Counted from the stretch's first letter, positions 44,376-53,128 are shown. The stretch is DNA of 64,000 nt from Acetilactobacillus jinshanensis (GCF_004359375.1 NZ_CP034726.1:1-64000), one strand, 5' to 3'. Numbers and translations are program-made. Notes: generated from the letters alone by a model not told the origin.

Positions 44376-44822
44376 ATGATGGCAAGTAGTAAGAATTTTG
44401 ATTTCAAACGAATTTTAGTTGGGGTCGATGACTCCGATGATGCCATTTTAGCTTTCCGGTATGCCATTAGTCGTGCTGCTAAGACTCATGCTCAGTTAAT
44501 TCTGTGCTCCGTTTTAGAAACTAACGAAACCAATGTCTACCAAAGCTTAGACAAGGATTACGTCCATGGTAAGCGTTCCGATTTAGTTAAACATATGAAG
44601 ACTTATGAAGAAGCTGCCAAAAAGGGTGGCGTTAAAGATGTTAAATCGATCGTTGCTGAAGGCAATGCCGGTGAAGTCATCGTCAAGGACGTCATTCCGC
44701 ATGTTGAGCCTGATCTTTTAATCATTGGCTCGCAGGCCAAGAAAGGTTTAGCACGTCATTTCGGTAGTCAGGCTGCTTACATGGCTAAGTATTCACCGAT
44801 TTCCGTATTAGTCGTTCGTTAA
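44376..44822 (+). CDS. Universal stress protein (UspA family)
   Basis: It is 148 aa. The UspA fold is clear: FKRILVGVDDSDDAILAFRYA at the start and the ATP-binding loop IIGSQAKKGLARHFGSQAAYMAKYSPISVLVV at the end (GxxG(9)GS/T-type). It lies directly downstream of mntH, with an AGGAAGTAGG site, so expression is probably coupled. A terminator follows. Confidence 0.9.
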   Translation: MMASSKNFDFKRILVGVDDSDDAILAFRYAISRAAKTHAQLILCSVLETNETNVYQSLDKDYVHGKRSDLVKHMKTYEEAAKKGGVKDVKSIVAEGNAGEVIVKDVIPHVEPDLLIIGSQAKKGLARHFGSQAAYMAKYSPISVLVVR

Positions 44823-44849
44823 TCTAACTAATAATTAACGTCAAAAACT

Positions 44850-44890
44850 AAAAACAGTCGCCAATTTCGAATGATTGACGGCTGTTTTTG
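44850..44890 (+). terminator. Terminator after mntH-usp
   Basis: AAAACAG-CG-CAAT / ATTG-CG-CTGTTTT interrupted stem followed by TTTTG. Confidence 0.8.
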
Positions 44891-44946
44891 TTTTATAATT
44901 AACCTGTATGTAAGAAACATATTCAAGGAGAGTATTTACCTAAGTC

Positions 44947-45234
44947 ATGTTAAAAATTATTGTCACCGTTGTTTTAGTTGTTATTCTATTGATTATTATC
45001 ATTAGTAGTTGTCACCGTGCTTATAAAAACGGTCAGATCTTTAAAAAGATGATTGATTCATCGGTGATTCGTGATAACGTCCGCTTCATTATGCAACGGT
45101 ATCATGGCTCAGATAAGGCCATTAAGATGATTCAGCATAAGTACATGCTGTCAGAAACGATGGCTCTCCGTTTAATCCATAAGATCGGTAAGCGCCAGAA
45201 GAAAGATAATCAGCGCTCTGAAAAGACGATCTAA
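44947..45234 (+). CDS. Small single-pass membrane protein, unknown function
   Basis: It is 95 aa. An N-terminal TM helix (IIVTVVLVVILLIIIISS, about 4-21) is followed by a basic cytoplasmic part (HRAYKNGQIFKKMIDSS, QKYM-like helices, KIGKRQKKDNQRSEK). I do not recognise a family. It has its own AAGGAG site and a terminator. Confidence 0.65.
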   Translation: MLKIIVTVVLVVILLIIIISSCHRAYKNGQIFKKMIDSSVIRDNVRFIMQRYHGSDKAIKMIQHKYMLSETMALRLIHKIGKRQKKDNQRSEKTI

Positions 45235-45260
45235 ATTTTATTTAGATAATATACGTAACT

Positions 45261-45295
45261 AAAAAGGCCTGCTGAATTTTCAGCAGGCCTTTTTG
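45261..45295. terminator. Bidirectional terminator
   Basis: AAAAAGGCCTGCTGAA / TTCAGCAGGCCTTTTT between convergent genes. Confidence 0.92.
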
Positions 45296-45312
45296 TATAT
45301 TTGATGTTAATT

Positions 45313-46650
45313 TTATAAATTCTTCCAGGCGTCGTGAGCGATTGATGGGAATAGTGGTACCACTTGTTCAATCTGTTGTTTAGATAGATGTAACGCAACG
45401 GCTGGTAATAGCGTATCAATGGCGTCATCGGCTTTGTCACTGACTTCGGTAACGCCAACTAACTGATCATGTTTGTTGAAGATTAGGGCATTTTCAGCGA
45501 TGCTTTCTTTATCGATCTGACGATACCAATCGTTTGATAGGTCATTAACGACGATGTCGTAGTCAAAATCGTACTTTTCGGCATGTGGAACGGTGATCCC
45601 GACCTGAGCAATTCGCGGTGATGTGAAGACGACCGTTGGAATTGGCGGGTATTTAATGCCGTGAGTGGTCTCACCACTAAAAAGATGCATTAAGTAATTA
45701 CCCTGGAAGGTGGCCGTAGGGGTTAATTTCGGTTCAGAACTGTTAATTACGTCGCCTGAGGCGTAAATGTTAGGAACTTTAGTCTGTAAATGACTGTTGA
45801 CGAAAATGCCGTGGTGATCCCATTTGACCCCAATTTGTCTAAGGTTCATGTGATGAACGTTTGGAACCCGACCAGTAGCATCTAAGATCCAGTCGGTTGG
45901 TAACTGTTTGCCATCACCGTAGTCAACGAAGAGTTGATTGTTCTTCTTTTCAAAAGCGCTGACGCCAGCGTTTGGAATGAATTTAACGCCACGCTTCTTA
46001 AGATCAGCGACGACCTTCTTAACGAATGGCTGGTAGAAACGTTCCAAGACTTGATCATGATGCATTAAAACGGTGACATCTGAGCCACTTTGGTTAGCAA
46101 TGGTCGCGAATTCCATCGCAACGTATCCAGCACCGACGATCGCAATGTGCTTTGGTAATTTATCAAGTGCTAAGAAATCCTTACTGGTGTGGGCTAAATT
46201 AGTTCCTTTAATGTTTAACTGATGCGGGTGTAATCCAGTTGCGACCACGATTTTATCAGCAGTGTACTTCGTACCATCGACATCAACGGTATGATTGTCA
46301 ACGAACTTGGCCCAGCCATGAATGACATCGACACCGGCACCTTCCTTTGCATCTTCTAAACTGTTTGGAATCGGATCGATGACCTGATGCTTGTGTTTCA
46401 TGTTAGCGGGCCAGTTAACAGTTAACTGGCCATTAACAATTCCCTTCATTCGTTCTTGTTCACGAGTGAGTTTAATTGGTTCATCTAAAGTAATTTTGGC
46501 GTTACAACCCCAGTTTGGACAGGTCCCACCGATCTTTTCGGCTTCTACGGTGGCGACCTTAAAGCCCTTTTTAGCTAGTTCGTTAATTCCGTCAGTCCCG
46601 TGTCCGGAACCGATGTATAGAACGTCGTATTGATATTTACGATCAGCCAT
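45313..46650 (-). CDS. Class I pyridine nucleotide-disulfide oxidoreductase (glutathione-reductase-like), atypical
   Basis: It is a 445-aa FAD/NAD(P) flavoprotein. Seen: FAD motif VLYIGSGHGTDG, redox-type Cys pair in GGTCPNWGCNAK (C-x4-C) near residue 44, NAD(P) motif IAIVGAGYVAMEFA near 168 and second FAD motif IYASGDV near 300. Unlike glutathione or dihydrolipoamide reductases, the C-terminal HPT...E catalytic motif is missing: the equivalent end reads VVPLFPSIAHDAW. The substrate is therefore unclear. It is followed on the same strand by TSUP permease genes upstream. Confidence 0.85.
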   Translation of the reverse strand: MADRKYQYDVLYIGSGHGTDGINELAKKGFKVATVEAEKIGGTCPNWGCNAKITLDEPIKLTREQERMKGIVNGQLTVNWPANMKHKHQVIDPIPNSLEDAKEGAGVDVIHGWAKFVDNHTVDVDGTKYTADKIVVATGLHPHQLNIKGTNLAHTSKDFLALDKLPKHIAIVGAGYVAMEFATIANQSGSDVTVLMHHDQVLERFYQPFVKKVVADLKKRGVKFIPNAGVSAFEKKNNQLFVDYGDGKQLPTDWILDATGRVPNVHHMNLRQIGVKWDHHGIFVNSHLQTKVPNIYASGDVINSSEPKLTPTATFQGNYLMHLFSGETTHGIKYPPIPTVVFTSPRIAQVGITVPHAEKYDFDYDIVVNDLSNDWYRQIDKESIAENALIFNKHDQLVGVTEVSDKADDAIDTLLPAVALHLSKQQIEQVVPLFPSIAHDAWKNL

Positions 46651-46661
46651 TTTATTCCTCC

Positions 46662-47441
46662 TTAGAAATAGGCTTGAATAAACATATAGATACCTAATAT
46701 TAAAGCACCGATTCCGACGACGGCCTTTAAGATCTTGTCGGAAACGTGACGGACGATGATGGGTCCGATGTAGCCCCCGATAAAGAGGCCAACGCCCATT
46801 GGAAAGACTAGGATCCAGTAGACGTGGGATTTAACGGCGTAAATAACCATGGCGACCAAATTAGCGGATAGTGCCGACACGTTTCGAACGGCGTTGTACA
46901 CCGGGAAGCTCTCGTCAGTAATCCGTGACAGGATCGCAATCATTACGACTCCGGCGGCGGCACCAAAGTAACCCATGTAACCACCCATCAGGATGATGGC
47001 AACATCAGCCATGAGCCGGTAGTGTAAACTCATATGACCACCGGTTCCTTCTTCCGAAGTGTGCCTCTTATGCGGTGCCAGGATAACAACTCCTGAGAAC
47101 AGGATGAAGAACGGCACGATCTTCTGGAATGATCCTCCTGGTTCCATTAATAGCAGCATTGAACCACCAATGCTACCAAAAAAGGTTAACGTTAGCGTCA
47201 TTAACGTTTGTTTGACGTGGCCCTTTAATTCGGGGATTGAGGAGAGTCCCGCCCCGGCACAGTTAAAAATCATCGATGCCGTATTGGTAACGTTTGCGAA
47301 AACCGCTGGCAAACGCCCAATGTATAACAGGGCTGGGTAAGAAACCAATGAAGCCATGCCCACGGTACTGCTAATAATTCCAGCGACAATGCCAACCGGA
47401 ATCATTAACAGGATCTGGGCAAGAGTAAAATGAAAGATCAT
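46662..47441 (-). CDS. TSUP-family permease (TauE/SafE)
   Basis: The family exports or imports sulfite, sulfonates or related anions. It is 259 aa with about eight TM helices and the two-fold family repeat (IPVGIVAGIISSTVGMASLVSYPALL and the second half GYMGYFGAAAGVVMIAILS). It ends 11 nt before the flavoprotein start, on the same strand, so the pair are probably co-transcribed. It is paralogous to the next gene. Confidence 0.88.
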   Translation of the reverse strand: MIFHFTLAQILLMIPVGIVAGIISSTVGMASLVSYPALLYIGRLPAVFANVTNTASMIFNCAGAGLSSIPELKGHVKQTLMTLTLTFFGSIGGSMLLLMEPGGSFQKIVPFFILFSGVVILAPHKRHTSEEGTGGHMSLHYRLMADVAIILMGGYMGYFGAAAGVVMIAILSRITDESFPVYNAVRNVSALSANLVAMVIYAVKSHVYWILVFPMGVGLFIGGYIGPIIVRHVSDKILKAVVGIGALILGIYMFIQAYF

Positions 47442-47527
47442 AATGTGAAGAATAGTAATCGCTTCCGTTCTTATTAAAATGTTAAGTGTTAGGTATTAAA
47501 GTAAGTGTTAATCATTAACAGTTATAA

Positions 47528-48316
47528 CTAGTACGCTTTAATAAATAGGTAGATTGACATCATGACGGCAGCCACAGCAACCACAAGCTTTAGGATTCGT
47601 TCAGGAACCCGTCGAACGATGGCCGGCCCACAGTAGCTACCAATTAATAAACCAATTCCTAAAGGAAAGACAACTGGCCAGTAAATTCCAGCGTGATAAA
47701 CGATAAAGATGATGATGGCGATCACGTTAGCGGATAACATGGCTACGTTTCGAATTGCGTTGTAGACCGGAAAACTTTCGTCAGTCGTGTAACTTAACAG
47801 GGCTAACATTAAGATCCCGGATGCTGCAGCAAAGTATCCTGAGTAGATACCCACCAGGAACATTGCGAAGACTGCTAGCCACTTCATGACTTTAGATGTT
47901 GGTTGAGAAGCCGAGTTGTGAGGCTTCGGACACAGGATCAAAATTCCGGCCATTAGAATAAAGAATGGTGCGATCCTTGCGAATGCCTGGTTAGAAAACT
48001 GGAGTAACAATAAGCTACCAATAATAGCACCGACAAAGGTGATCGCAAAAATCTTGGTGACCTGCCACCAATGACCTTTTAGTTCTTTAAGTGATCCAAC
48101 ACCAGAACCGATTCCGGTACATATTAACGCCGTGGTGTTGGTGACGTTAGCAGCGACCGGTGGTAAAACGGCTTGTAAAGCGGGATAGGATACTAATGAA
48201 GCTAAACCAACTGTAGCACTTACGATCCCTGACAGGATTCCAATCGGAATGAACATCAATAACGTTAACCAACTGATAAATAAGCACTCCCTAAAAAGAC
48301 GTAAATTGTTTTTCAA
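47528..48316 (-). CDS. TSUP-family permease (TauE/SafE), tandem paralogue
   Basis: It is up to 262 aa with about eight TM helices; close in sequence to the previous gene (FIPIGILSGIVSATVGLASLVSYPAL, GIYSGYFAAASGILMLALLSYTTDESFPVYNAIRNV). TTG 48316 lies only 4 nt after a TATAAT, so it may be upstream of the transcription start. AGGGAG at 48287-48292 is 9 nt before an ATC codon (48277) where the paralogue's start would align. The true start may therefore be non-canonical. Confidence 0.82.
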   Translation of the reverse strand: MKNNLRLFRECLFISWLTLLMFIPIGILSGIVSATVGLASLVSYPALQAVLPPVAANVTNTTALICTGIGSGVGSLKELKGHWWQVTKIFAITFVGAIIGSLLLLQFSNQAFARIAPFFILMAGILILCPKPHNSASQPTSKVMKWLAVFAMFLVGIYSGYFAAASGILMLALLSYTTDESFPVYNAIRNVAMLSANVIAIIIFIVYHAGIYWPVVFPLGIGLLIGSYCGPAIVRRVPERILKLVVAVAAVMMSIYLFIKAY

Positions 48317-48437
48317 ATTGATTATAGTATAAATTGTCTAATCACACCTAATTACTGTTGATTTAGTAACCATAAAGTATTTTAGCTTTGTGAAACAATG
48401 TACATAATACAAAAATTTTTCAATTTCAAGGCTGTTT

Positions 48438-48465
48438 TTGGAATTTCTTTATGATACTATATAAA
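48438..48465 (+). promoter_or_regulatory. Promoter of pnuC
   Basis: -35 TTGGAA (48438-48443), 16-bp spacer, -10 TATAAA (48460-48465). It gives a leader of about 85 nt; no known NAD-type riboswitch was recognised in it. Confidence 0.55.
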
Positions 48466-48558
48466 GCGTTGAGTGATGTGACACACACAACATATGCTCT
48501 TACATACCTTATTATTCAATTTTCATGACTATTCTATGCTTTCACGGAGGGATGCATT

Positions 48559-49317
48559 GTGGTTCACTATATCAAATTCTTGGCTCACCAGTTAAAAGGG
48601 TGGCCAATTCCGAATTATTGCCTATTCTTCTTTAGTTTAGGTGTCCAGTTGATGGTCTTTCTTGGCCAGTCAATCACAGCCATTACGGCTTTAACGTTTA
48701 TTGGGACGACGTTAGGTGTCCTATGTGTAATCGCCATTAATTCAGCCAAGTCGATTAATGGCTGGTTAGGCTTGTTATCTGGTATCTGTTTCATTATCGT
48801 CGGTTTCAGTGCCAAGAACTACTTAAGTATTGGTGAACAGATTTCCTACATGGTCACGTTAGATTTACCAGTCTTAATTAGTTCGAGCTGGAACGTTAAC
48901 ATGGTTAGTAAAATTCGCAAATTCAACGGAAAGTCCTGGGCAGTTGCCATTGTCGGGACTCTGTTGGTTTGTGTGGCCTCCGCTGAAATTATCGGTAACT
49001 TAACTAATGATCCACGGCCGTGGTTTGATGCAATAAGCTTTTCAATTAGCTTAACCGGTGGCATCATCTGCTTCTTACGCTACAATAACCAGTACTTCTG
49101 GTGGTTAGCTTCTGGCCTTGCCCAGTTAGTACTCTGGTTCATTACTTTCAAGCAGGGTGGCGCTACCGTTGCCATGTTCATCAACAGTTTGATCTACATT
49201 ACCAACGACGTTCTAGCATTTACCATTTCCCCCTGGTACAACCGTGCCGAACGTAGTCGTCAGATTAAAGCCGAAGAAAAATCTGAACAGGCTGGTCAAA
49301 CTGAAGACGTTTGGTAA
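48559..49317 (+). CDS. pnuC: Nicotinamide riboside transporter PnuC
   Basis: PnuC takes up nicotinamide riboside for NAD synthesis by facilitated diffusion. It is 252 aa with about seven TM helices. The C-terminal family pattern NNQYFWWLASGLAQLVLWFI, then NSLIYITNDVLAF is visible. It starts at GTG 48559 after ACGGAGGGATG. It is monocistronic with a terminator downstream. Confidence 0.88.
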   Translation: MVHYIKFLAHQLKGWPIPNYCLFFFSLGVQLMVFLGQSITAITALTFIGTTLGVLCVIAINSAKSINGWLGLLSGICFIIVGFSAKNYLSIGEQISYMVTLDLPVLISSSWNVNMVSKIRKFNGKSWAVAIVGTLLVCVASAEIIGNLTNDPRPWFDAISFSISLTGGIICFLRYNNQYFWWLASGLAQLVLWFITFKQGGATVAMFINSLIYITNDVLAFTISPWYNRAERSRQIKAEEKSEQAGQTEDVW

Positions 49318-49407
49318 TTTTTAATTTATTTTCCTTCTCATATTTATATTTTTAATCTTCATAATTATTTTTACATTTTTATATTTCAACCACAGCATGC
49401 GATAACT

Positions 49408-49440
49408 AAAAAAGGCTCCATTTTAGATGGAGTCTTTTTT
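49408..49440 (+). terminator. Terminator after pnuC
   Basis: AAAAAGGCTCCATTT / AGATGGAGTCTTTTT stem followed by T run. Confidence 0.9.
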
Positions 49441-49483
49441 GGTATAATAATGACAGAAATTATATTAAGGATACTGATAATTT

Positions 49484-49903
49484 ATGGATAAAATGTTAGG
49501 AATATATAAGACGTTCTGGGTTCACGGGATGGATCACACCAGTAAAACATCTCGGAATGACTTCTGGATTGCGCTTTGGTGGAACGTAATCGTCTATATT
49601 TTGATCTTGGCGTATATCATGGCATATAAGCAGCGAACCGGTGCCATCTTCGGCATCTTCGTTTTTGTTGCTTATACGTTGGCTCTGATTGCGCCGGCCA
49701 TTAATTTAATGATGCGACGTTATAATGATTTGGGATTATCAAAGTACTGGTTAATCATCACGTTATTATTACCGATTGCGTTATTGATCGTCAATGCGCT
49801 AGAAATGCATGCTTTATCGGTCGAAATTATGGCCTGGATTCTACTTGGGATTCACTTTATCATCTGTATGTTTCCTAAAAACGCGTTTAGTCATCAAGCC
49901 TGA
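49484..49903 (+). CDS. DUF805 membrane protein
   Basis: It is 139 aa with four TM helices. The DUF805 markers are present: FWVHGMDHTSKTSRNDFWIALWW and MRRYNDLGLSKYW. An AAGGATACTG site precedes the ATG. Its 3' end overlaps the convergent TSUP gene by 10 nt. It is the third DUF805 domain in the window. Confidence 0.85.
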   Translation: MDKMLGIYKTFWVHGMDHTSKTSRNDFWIALWWNVIVYILILAYIMAYKQRTGAIFGIFVFVAYTLALIAPAINLMMRRYNDLGLSKYWLIITLLLPIALLIVNALEMHALSVEIMAWILLGIHFIICMFPKNAFSHQA

Positions 49904-50757
49904 TCTGTTTCTTTAGCATCACGATATAGGGAATAAGCTGCGTAGATTAATACGACGATAACGAGCCACTCTAGCATGTCTAAACTGAGGTGCTTAAATA
50001 CGGTTGCTGCTAAGAAGACTCCAATCACACCGAATAATGAATAAAGGGCTAATTTCCGGGAATAATTATGCTTCTTGATGAATTCCACACTGCCGACTGA
50101 TAATGAAAAGGTCGATCCACACATCATGATTGGAAATGCGGCTGCGGGATTCATTCCCATGGCGTAAATCGTTGCCATGGTCGGTGCGTAACAGCCGATG
50201 CCAACGTCATCTAAGGCACCGTATAAGAACAGCAAACCGGCTGTTAAGTATAGTTTCCAGCCGGATAACTGAGTTGCCGTTCCGGTTGATGCAATCATGT
50301 GAAATTTACCAACTAAGATAAGACAACTGGCTAAGAGTAGTCCGGTAATAATAAAGTACCGCAAAATGGTTTTGGGTAACTTCGTAACGAATTTGGATCC
50401 TAAATAGGCACCCAAGATTTGGCAGCACACGCACGTGATCAGCGTTTTGAAGCCAACGGTAATGTTGGACAAAAAAATAATGGCCATCACGCCACTCGGG
50501 ATAACGCATTGTGCGTTTAAGGTTCCAGGTAATTTTCTAATCGGAACCCACTTGGTCTTTTGGTATAGCGCCGTCGAAACGGCAAAGTCACCGATACCTA
50601 AAGTTGATAAGAAATAAATAATGATCATTGAGAAAAAGGCTCGCTTTGTAGCGGGTTCTTTTTTGGTTGCTTGCCAATGGTGACATATATCCGTGAACAA
50701 ATGATATAGGTAGTATAGGTCAAACAAAATAATGGCGATGATGAGCGCGATCTTCAT
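49894..50757 (-). CDS. TSUP-family permease (TauE/SafE), divergent third copy
   Basis: It is 287 aa with about eight TM helices. It is more distant from the tandem pair at 46.7-48.3 kb, but shows the repeat structure (FLSTLGIGDFAVSTALYQKT and LLFLYGALDDVGIGCYAPTMAT) and DUF81-type spacing. The N-terminal helix is preceded by AAGAGGTTAACCC. Substrate unknown. It converges on the DUF805 gene. Confidence 0.85.
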   Translation of the reverse strand: MKIALIIAIILFDLYYLYHLFTDICHHWQATKKEPATKRAFFSMIIIYFLSTLGIGDFAVSTALYQKTKWVPIRKLPGTLNAQCVIPSGVMAIIFLSNITVGFKTLITCVCCQILGAYLGSKFVTKLPKTILRYFIITGLLLASCLILVGKFHMIASTGTATQLSGWKLYLTAGLLFLYGALDDVGIGCYAPTMATIYAMGMNPAAAFPIMMCGSTFSLSVGSVEFIKKHNYSRKLALYSLFGVIGVFLAATVFKHLSLDMLEWLVIVVLIYAAYSLYRDAKETDQA

Positions 50758-50823
50758 GGGTTAACCTCTTTAAAAATATGCTTGCGTTAATCATCATACT
50801 ATTAAAACGATTGAAGCGCTATA

Positions 50824-50855
50824 AGAGAAAAGGGACGCTAGTAGCGTCCCTTTTT
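50824..50855. terminator. Terminator of locus 2 peptide mRNA (palindromic, bidirectional)
   Basis: GGGACGCTA-G-TAGCGTCCC with T runs on both strands. Confidence 0.88.
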
Positions 50856-50863
50856 GATCTATT

Positions 50864-51019
50864 TTATTTATGCCAACGATGTATTGACCGTATTAATCGT
50901 TTAGCAGAATTGACTACTGAACAAAAAGCGTTCAATACTTTTGATAGCATCAATAGATCTATGGTAGTTATGCTCATAAATATAGCAATAGCCACCATTA
51001 ATTCAAGAGCGATCGACAT
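50864..51019 (-). CDS. 51-aa Hol-Tox-like membrane peptide (candidate type I toxin, locus 2)
   Basis: A minus-strand frame starts MSIALELMVAIAIFMSITTI, then DLLMLSKVLNAFCSV, and ends in a basic tail (SAKRLIRSIHRWHK). The hydrophobic N-terminal helix with Glu near residue 6 resembles the putative holin-like toxins common in lactobacilli. GGTGAT lies 5 nt before the ATG. The divergent plus-strand RNA at 51128-51214 is complementary to codons 2-6 and to a second internal site. Toxic action is inferred. Confidence 0.6.
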   Translation of the reverse strand: MSIALELMVAIAIFMSITTIDLLMLSKVLNAFCSVVNSAKRLIRSIHRWHK

Positions 51020-51093
51020 TTTATCACCGCTTGGTGTGCTTATAAAATTGAGATTGACTAAGTCTCAGGCACACAATTAGTATTTTATCATAA

Positions 51094-51121
51094 TTGACTA
51101 TTTTCCAATATCTGTTATTCT
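51094..51121 (+). promoter_or_regulatory. Promoter of the locus 2 antisense RNA
   Basis: -35 TTGACT (51094-51099), 16-bp spacer, -10 TATTCT (51116-51121). Confidence 0.6.
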
Positions 51122-51127
51122 ATAGAT

Positions 51128-51214
51128 GAAGTTCAAGAGCGGTCGATCGCCGTAGTAAGTTGACTACTTGCTGAAAGATTAAAGTAGAGCGCTTTAATTA
51201 GCGCTTTTCTTTTT
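51128..51214 (+). ncRNA. Antisense RNA of type I toxin-antitoxin-like locus 2 (candidate antitoxin)
   Basis: An RNA of about 87 nt lies between the promoter above and a terminator AGCGCT-TTAATT-AGCGCT followed by TTTCTTTTT. Segment 51132-51146 is the same as the complement of peptide codons 2-6 at 51002-51016, except one A-to-G change that still pairs as G:U, giving 15 continuous pairs. Segment 51160-51168 matches 50910-50918 (9 of 9), complementary to a distal part of the peptide mRNA. No open frame with a ribosome binding site is present. Confidence 0.6.
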
Positions 51215-51238
51215 GGATTGATAAATAGGAAGTGACTC

Positions 51239-52468
51239 GTGTTGGACGTTAGCTGGCGTCGTAACTTATGGATATTATGGATTGCCACCACGATCGATGG
51301 TGTCGCCTTTAGTGAAGTAATTCCGTTTCTATCGCTGTATGTTGAACAGTTAGGTAATTATTCCAAGGGTGAACTATCCATTCTCAGTGGGATGGTTTAT
51401 GCAGCCTCGTTTTTCGTTGTCTTCTTCACGGCACCCATCTGGGGTCGCTTCGCTGATAAACACGGCCGAAAACGAATGGTATTACAAACTTCGCTAGGTT
51501 CCGCAATTACACTGGCGTTAATGGCGTTCGTTGGTAACGCCTGGGAATTGATTGGTCTGCGAACCTTACAGGGCTTCTTTGCCGGTGTCATTCCGAACGC
51601 AACGGCACTGGTCGCTACGGAAACACCTAAGGAACACGCTGGTTATGCCATGGGCATCATCACGACTGGTTATGTCGGTGGGATGCTAGTTGGCCCCATC
51701 ATCGGTGGCTTTTTAGCTCATGCAGTAACGATTCGAGTTTCGTTCATCATCACTGGACTTTTGCTATTTGGTTCGTTTGTATTAAGTGCCACGATGGTTA
51801 AGGAACACTTTCATCCGTCTAAGAAAAATAAAAAAGAGTCACTTTTTGACATTCATTTTCTAAAGGATTTCCCAAATCCACGAGTCGTAATCTGGTTAAT
51901 GATCTCAACCGTTATCGTTCAGATTGGTCTATTTTCCATTTACCCAATCATTAGCTTATTAGTTAAACAGTTAATGCATAATCGTGGACCGATCACCATT
52001 GTTGCGGGAATTATTGCTTCGTTACCAGGAATTGCGATGTTCATGACCAGTTCAACCTTGGGTAAGATCAGTGATCATTATGGTGCCAACAAGGTTTTAA
52101 TCTTGGGTTATCTATTTACGGTGGCGTTTTATGTTCCGCAGACTTTTATTACCAGCCTGGTACTCTTAGGAGTCTTCCGGTTCCTGGTCGGAATTTCCAA
52201 TGCCGCTGTCTACCCAATTATTCAGACAATGCTAACGAAAGTCTCGCCAACCGGATCGACAGGTTTAGCCTTTAGCATGAATCAATCCGCTCAGGCGCTA
52301 GGTGCCGTGCTAGGTTCCATGATGGGCAGTGAAGTCGCCAGTTATTTTGGTTACAGCAGTGCTTTCATGTTATCTGCCATTTTACAGGGCATTAATCTGA
52401 TCTTAATCCTAAAGTTCGTTCCAGAACTGCGTTGGAACGCTCATAACATTCTCAATAGTCATGACTAA
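51239..52468 (+). CDS. MFS drug/efflux transporter
   Basis: It is a 409-aa, 12-TM major facilitator of the DHA1 type. The family loop motif GRFADKHGRKRMVL lies between TM2 and TM3 (near residue 68), and motif C-like GYVGGMLVGPIIGGF lies in TM5. Substrate unknown; multidrug or sugar efflux are options. TTG/GTG region: the start at 51239 follows TAGGAAGTGACT. It is about 50% alike by eye to the transporter at 53.1 kb, suggesting duplication. Confidence 0.9.
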   Translation: MLDVSWRRNLWILWIATTIDGVAFSEVIPFLSLYVEQLGNYSKGELSILSGMVYAASFFVVFFTAPIWGRFADKHGRKRMVLQTSLGSAITLALMAFVGNAWELIGLRTLQGFFAGVIPNATALVATETPKEHAGYAMGIITTGYVGGMLVGPIIGGFLAHAVTIRVSFIITGLLLFGSFVLSATMVKEHFHPSKKNKKESLFDIHFLKDFPNPRVVIWLMISTVIVQIGLFSIYPIISLLVKQLMHNRGPITIVAGIIASLPGIAMFMTSSTLGKISDHYGANKVLILGYLFTVAFYVPQTFITSLVLLGVFRFLVGISNAAVYPIIQTMLTKVSPTGSTGLAFSMNQSAQALGAVLGSMMGSEVASYFGYSSAFMLSAILQGINLILILKFVPELRWNAHNILNSHD

Positions 52469-52523
52469 AAATCGAGTGTAGTATAATAATTACAGAAATC
52501 GAACGTGAAAGAGGTCTTTTAAC

Positions 52524-52970
52524 GTGTCAATGAGACAGATCCTAACCAATAAAGAACATCATCATATTACTGAATTAAAGGACAGTAAACTGCCGATCGA
52601 CCACGCGGATTTACTTAAGAAGTTCGCAAAGGACGTCGATCATAAAACATTAAAGAAATTAATGATCAAGAGTCAGTATAAAGACGTTAACGAAGGCTAT
52701 TACGTGGCTCATAAATCGTCTTATGATCCCAGTGATCAGACTTACGATGCTGATTTACCGTATGATCAGTGGTTAGATGAATACGCTGATAAATTTATTA
52801 AAAATTTTGATCAAATCCGTCAAAATCATCAGAAGCATTTTCACACCGAAATGACGGTTCGTTTCTTCGTTGATTACTTCATCGCGATGTTGCATACCCA
52901 GTTTGTCAACGAGAATCACCAACACCGTGGCAAGTTGATCTGGGTCAATGGCTACGAAAAAGAAGCTTAA
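52524..52970 (+). CDS. Conserved-looking soluble protein, unknown function
   Basis: It is 148 aa, acidic and basic residues mixed, no TM. Features seen: repeated His (NKEHHHITEL, RQNHQKHFHTEM), an acidic central stretch (YDPSDQTYDADLPYDQWLDEYADKF) and the end WVNGYEKEA. AAAGAGG lies 11 nt before the GTG. It sits between two paralogous MFS genes, with a terminator after it. I do not recognise the family. Confidence 0.65.
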   Translation: MSMRQILTNKEHHHITELKDSKLPIDHADLLKKFAKDVDHKTLKKLMIKSQYKDVNEGYYVAHKSSYDPSDQTYDADLPYDQWLDEYADKFIKNFDQIRQNHQKHFHTEMTVRFFVDYFIAMLHTQFVNENHQHRGKLIWVNGYEKEA

Positions 52971-53005
52971 TTTATTAAATTAAGAAAAATTAATATTATA
53001 ATGAT

Positions 53006-53034
53006 GGTCGGTTGCTTAATGCAGCCGATTTTTT
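53006..53034 (+). terminator. Terminator after the 148-aa gene
   Basis: TCGGTTGC / GCAGCCGA stem, 5-nt loop, TTTTTT. Confidence 0.88.
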
Positions 53035-53128
53035 GTTGGTTAAATTAATGTAAATATAACAATTTAATCTAGATGTTATATTTAAAAGATAACGTTGCTC
53101 AAGTAAAGTTATATTTAGGAGATGAATT

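Noticed and set aside
48466-48558. NAD- or preQ1-type riboswitch before pnuC
   Set aside because: The leader is of suitable length, but I could not match any known consensus or build a convincing pseudoknot.
50778-51080. Plus-strand frame antisense to the 51-aa peptide
   Set aside because: No good ribosome binding site; it crosses the palindromic terminator, and the minus-strand frame has a better start and composition.
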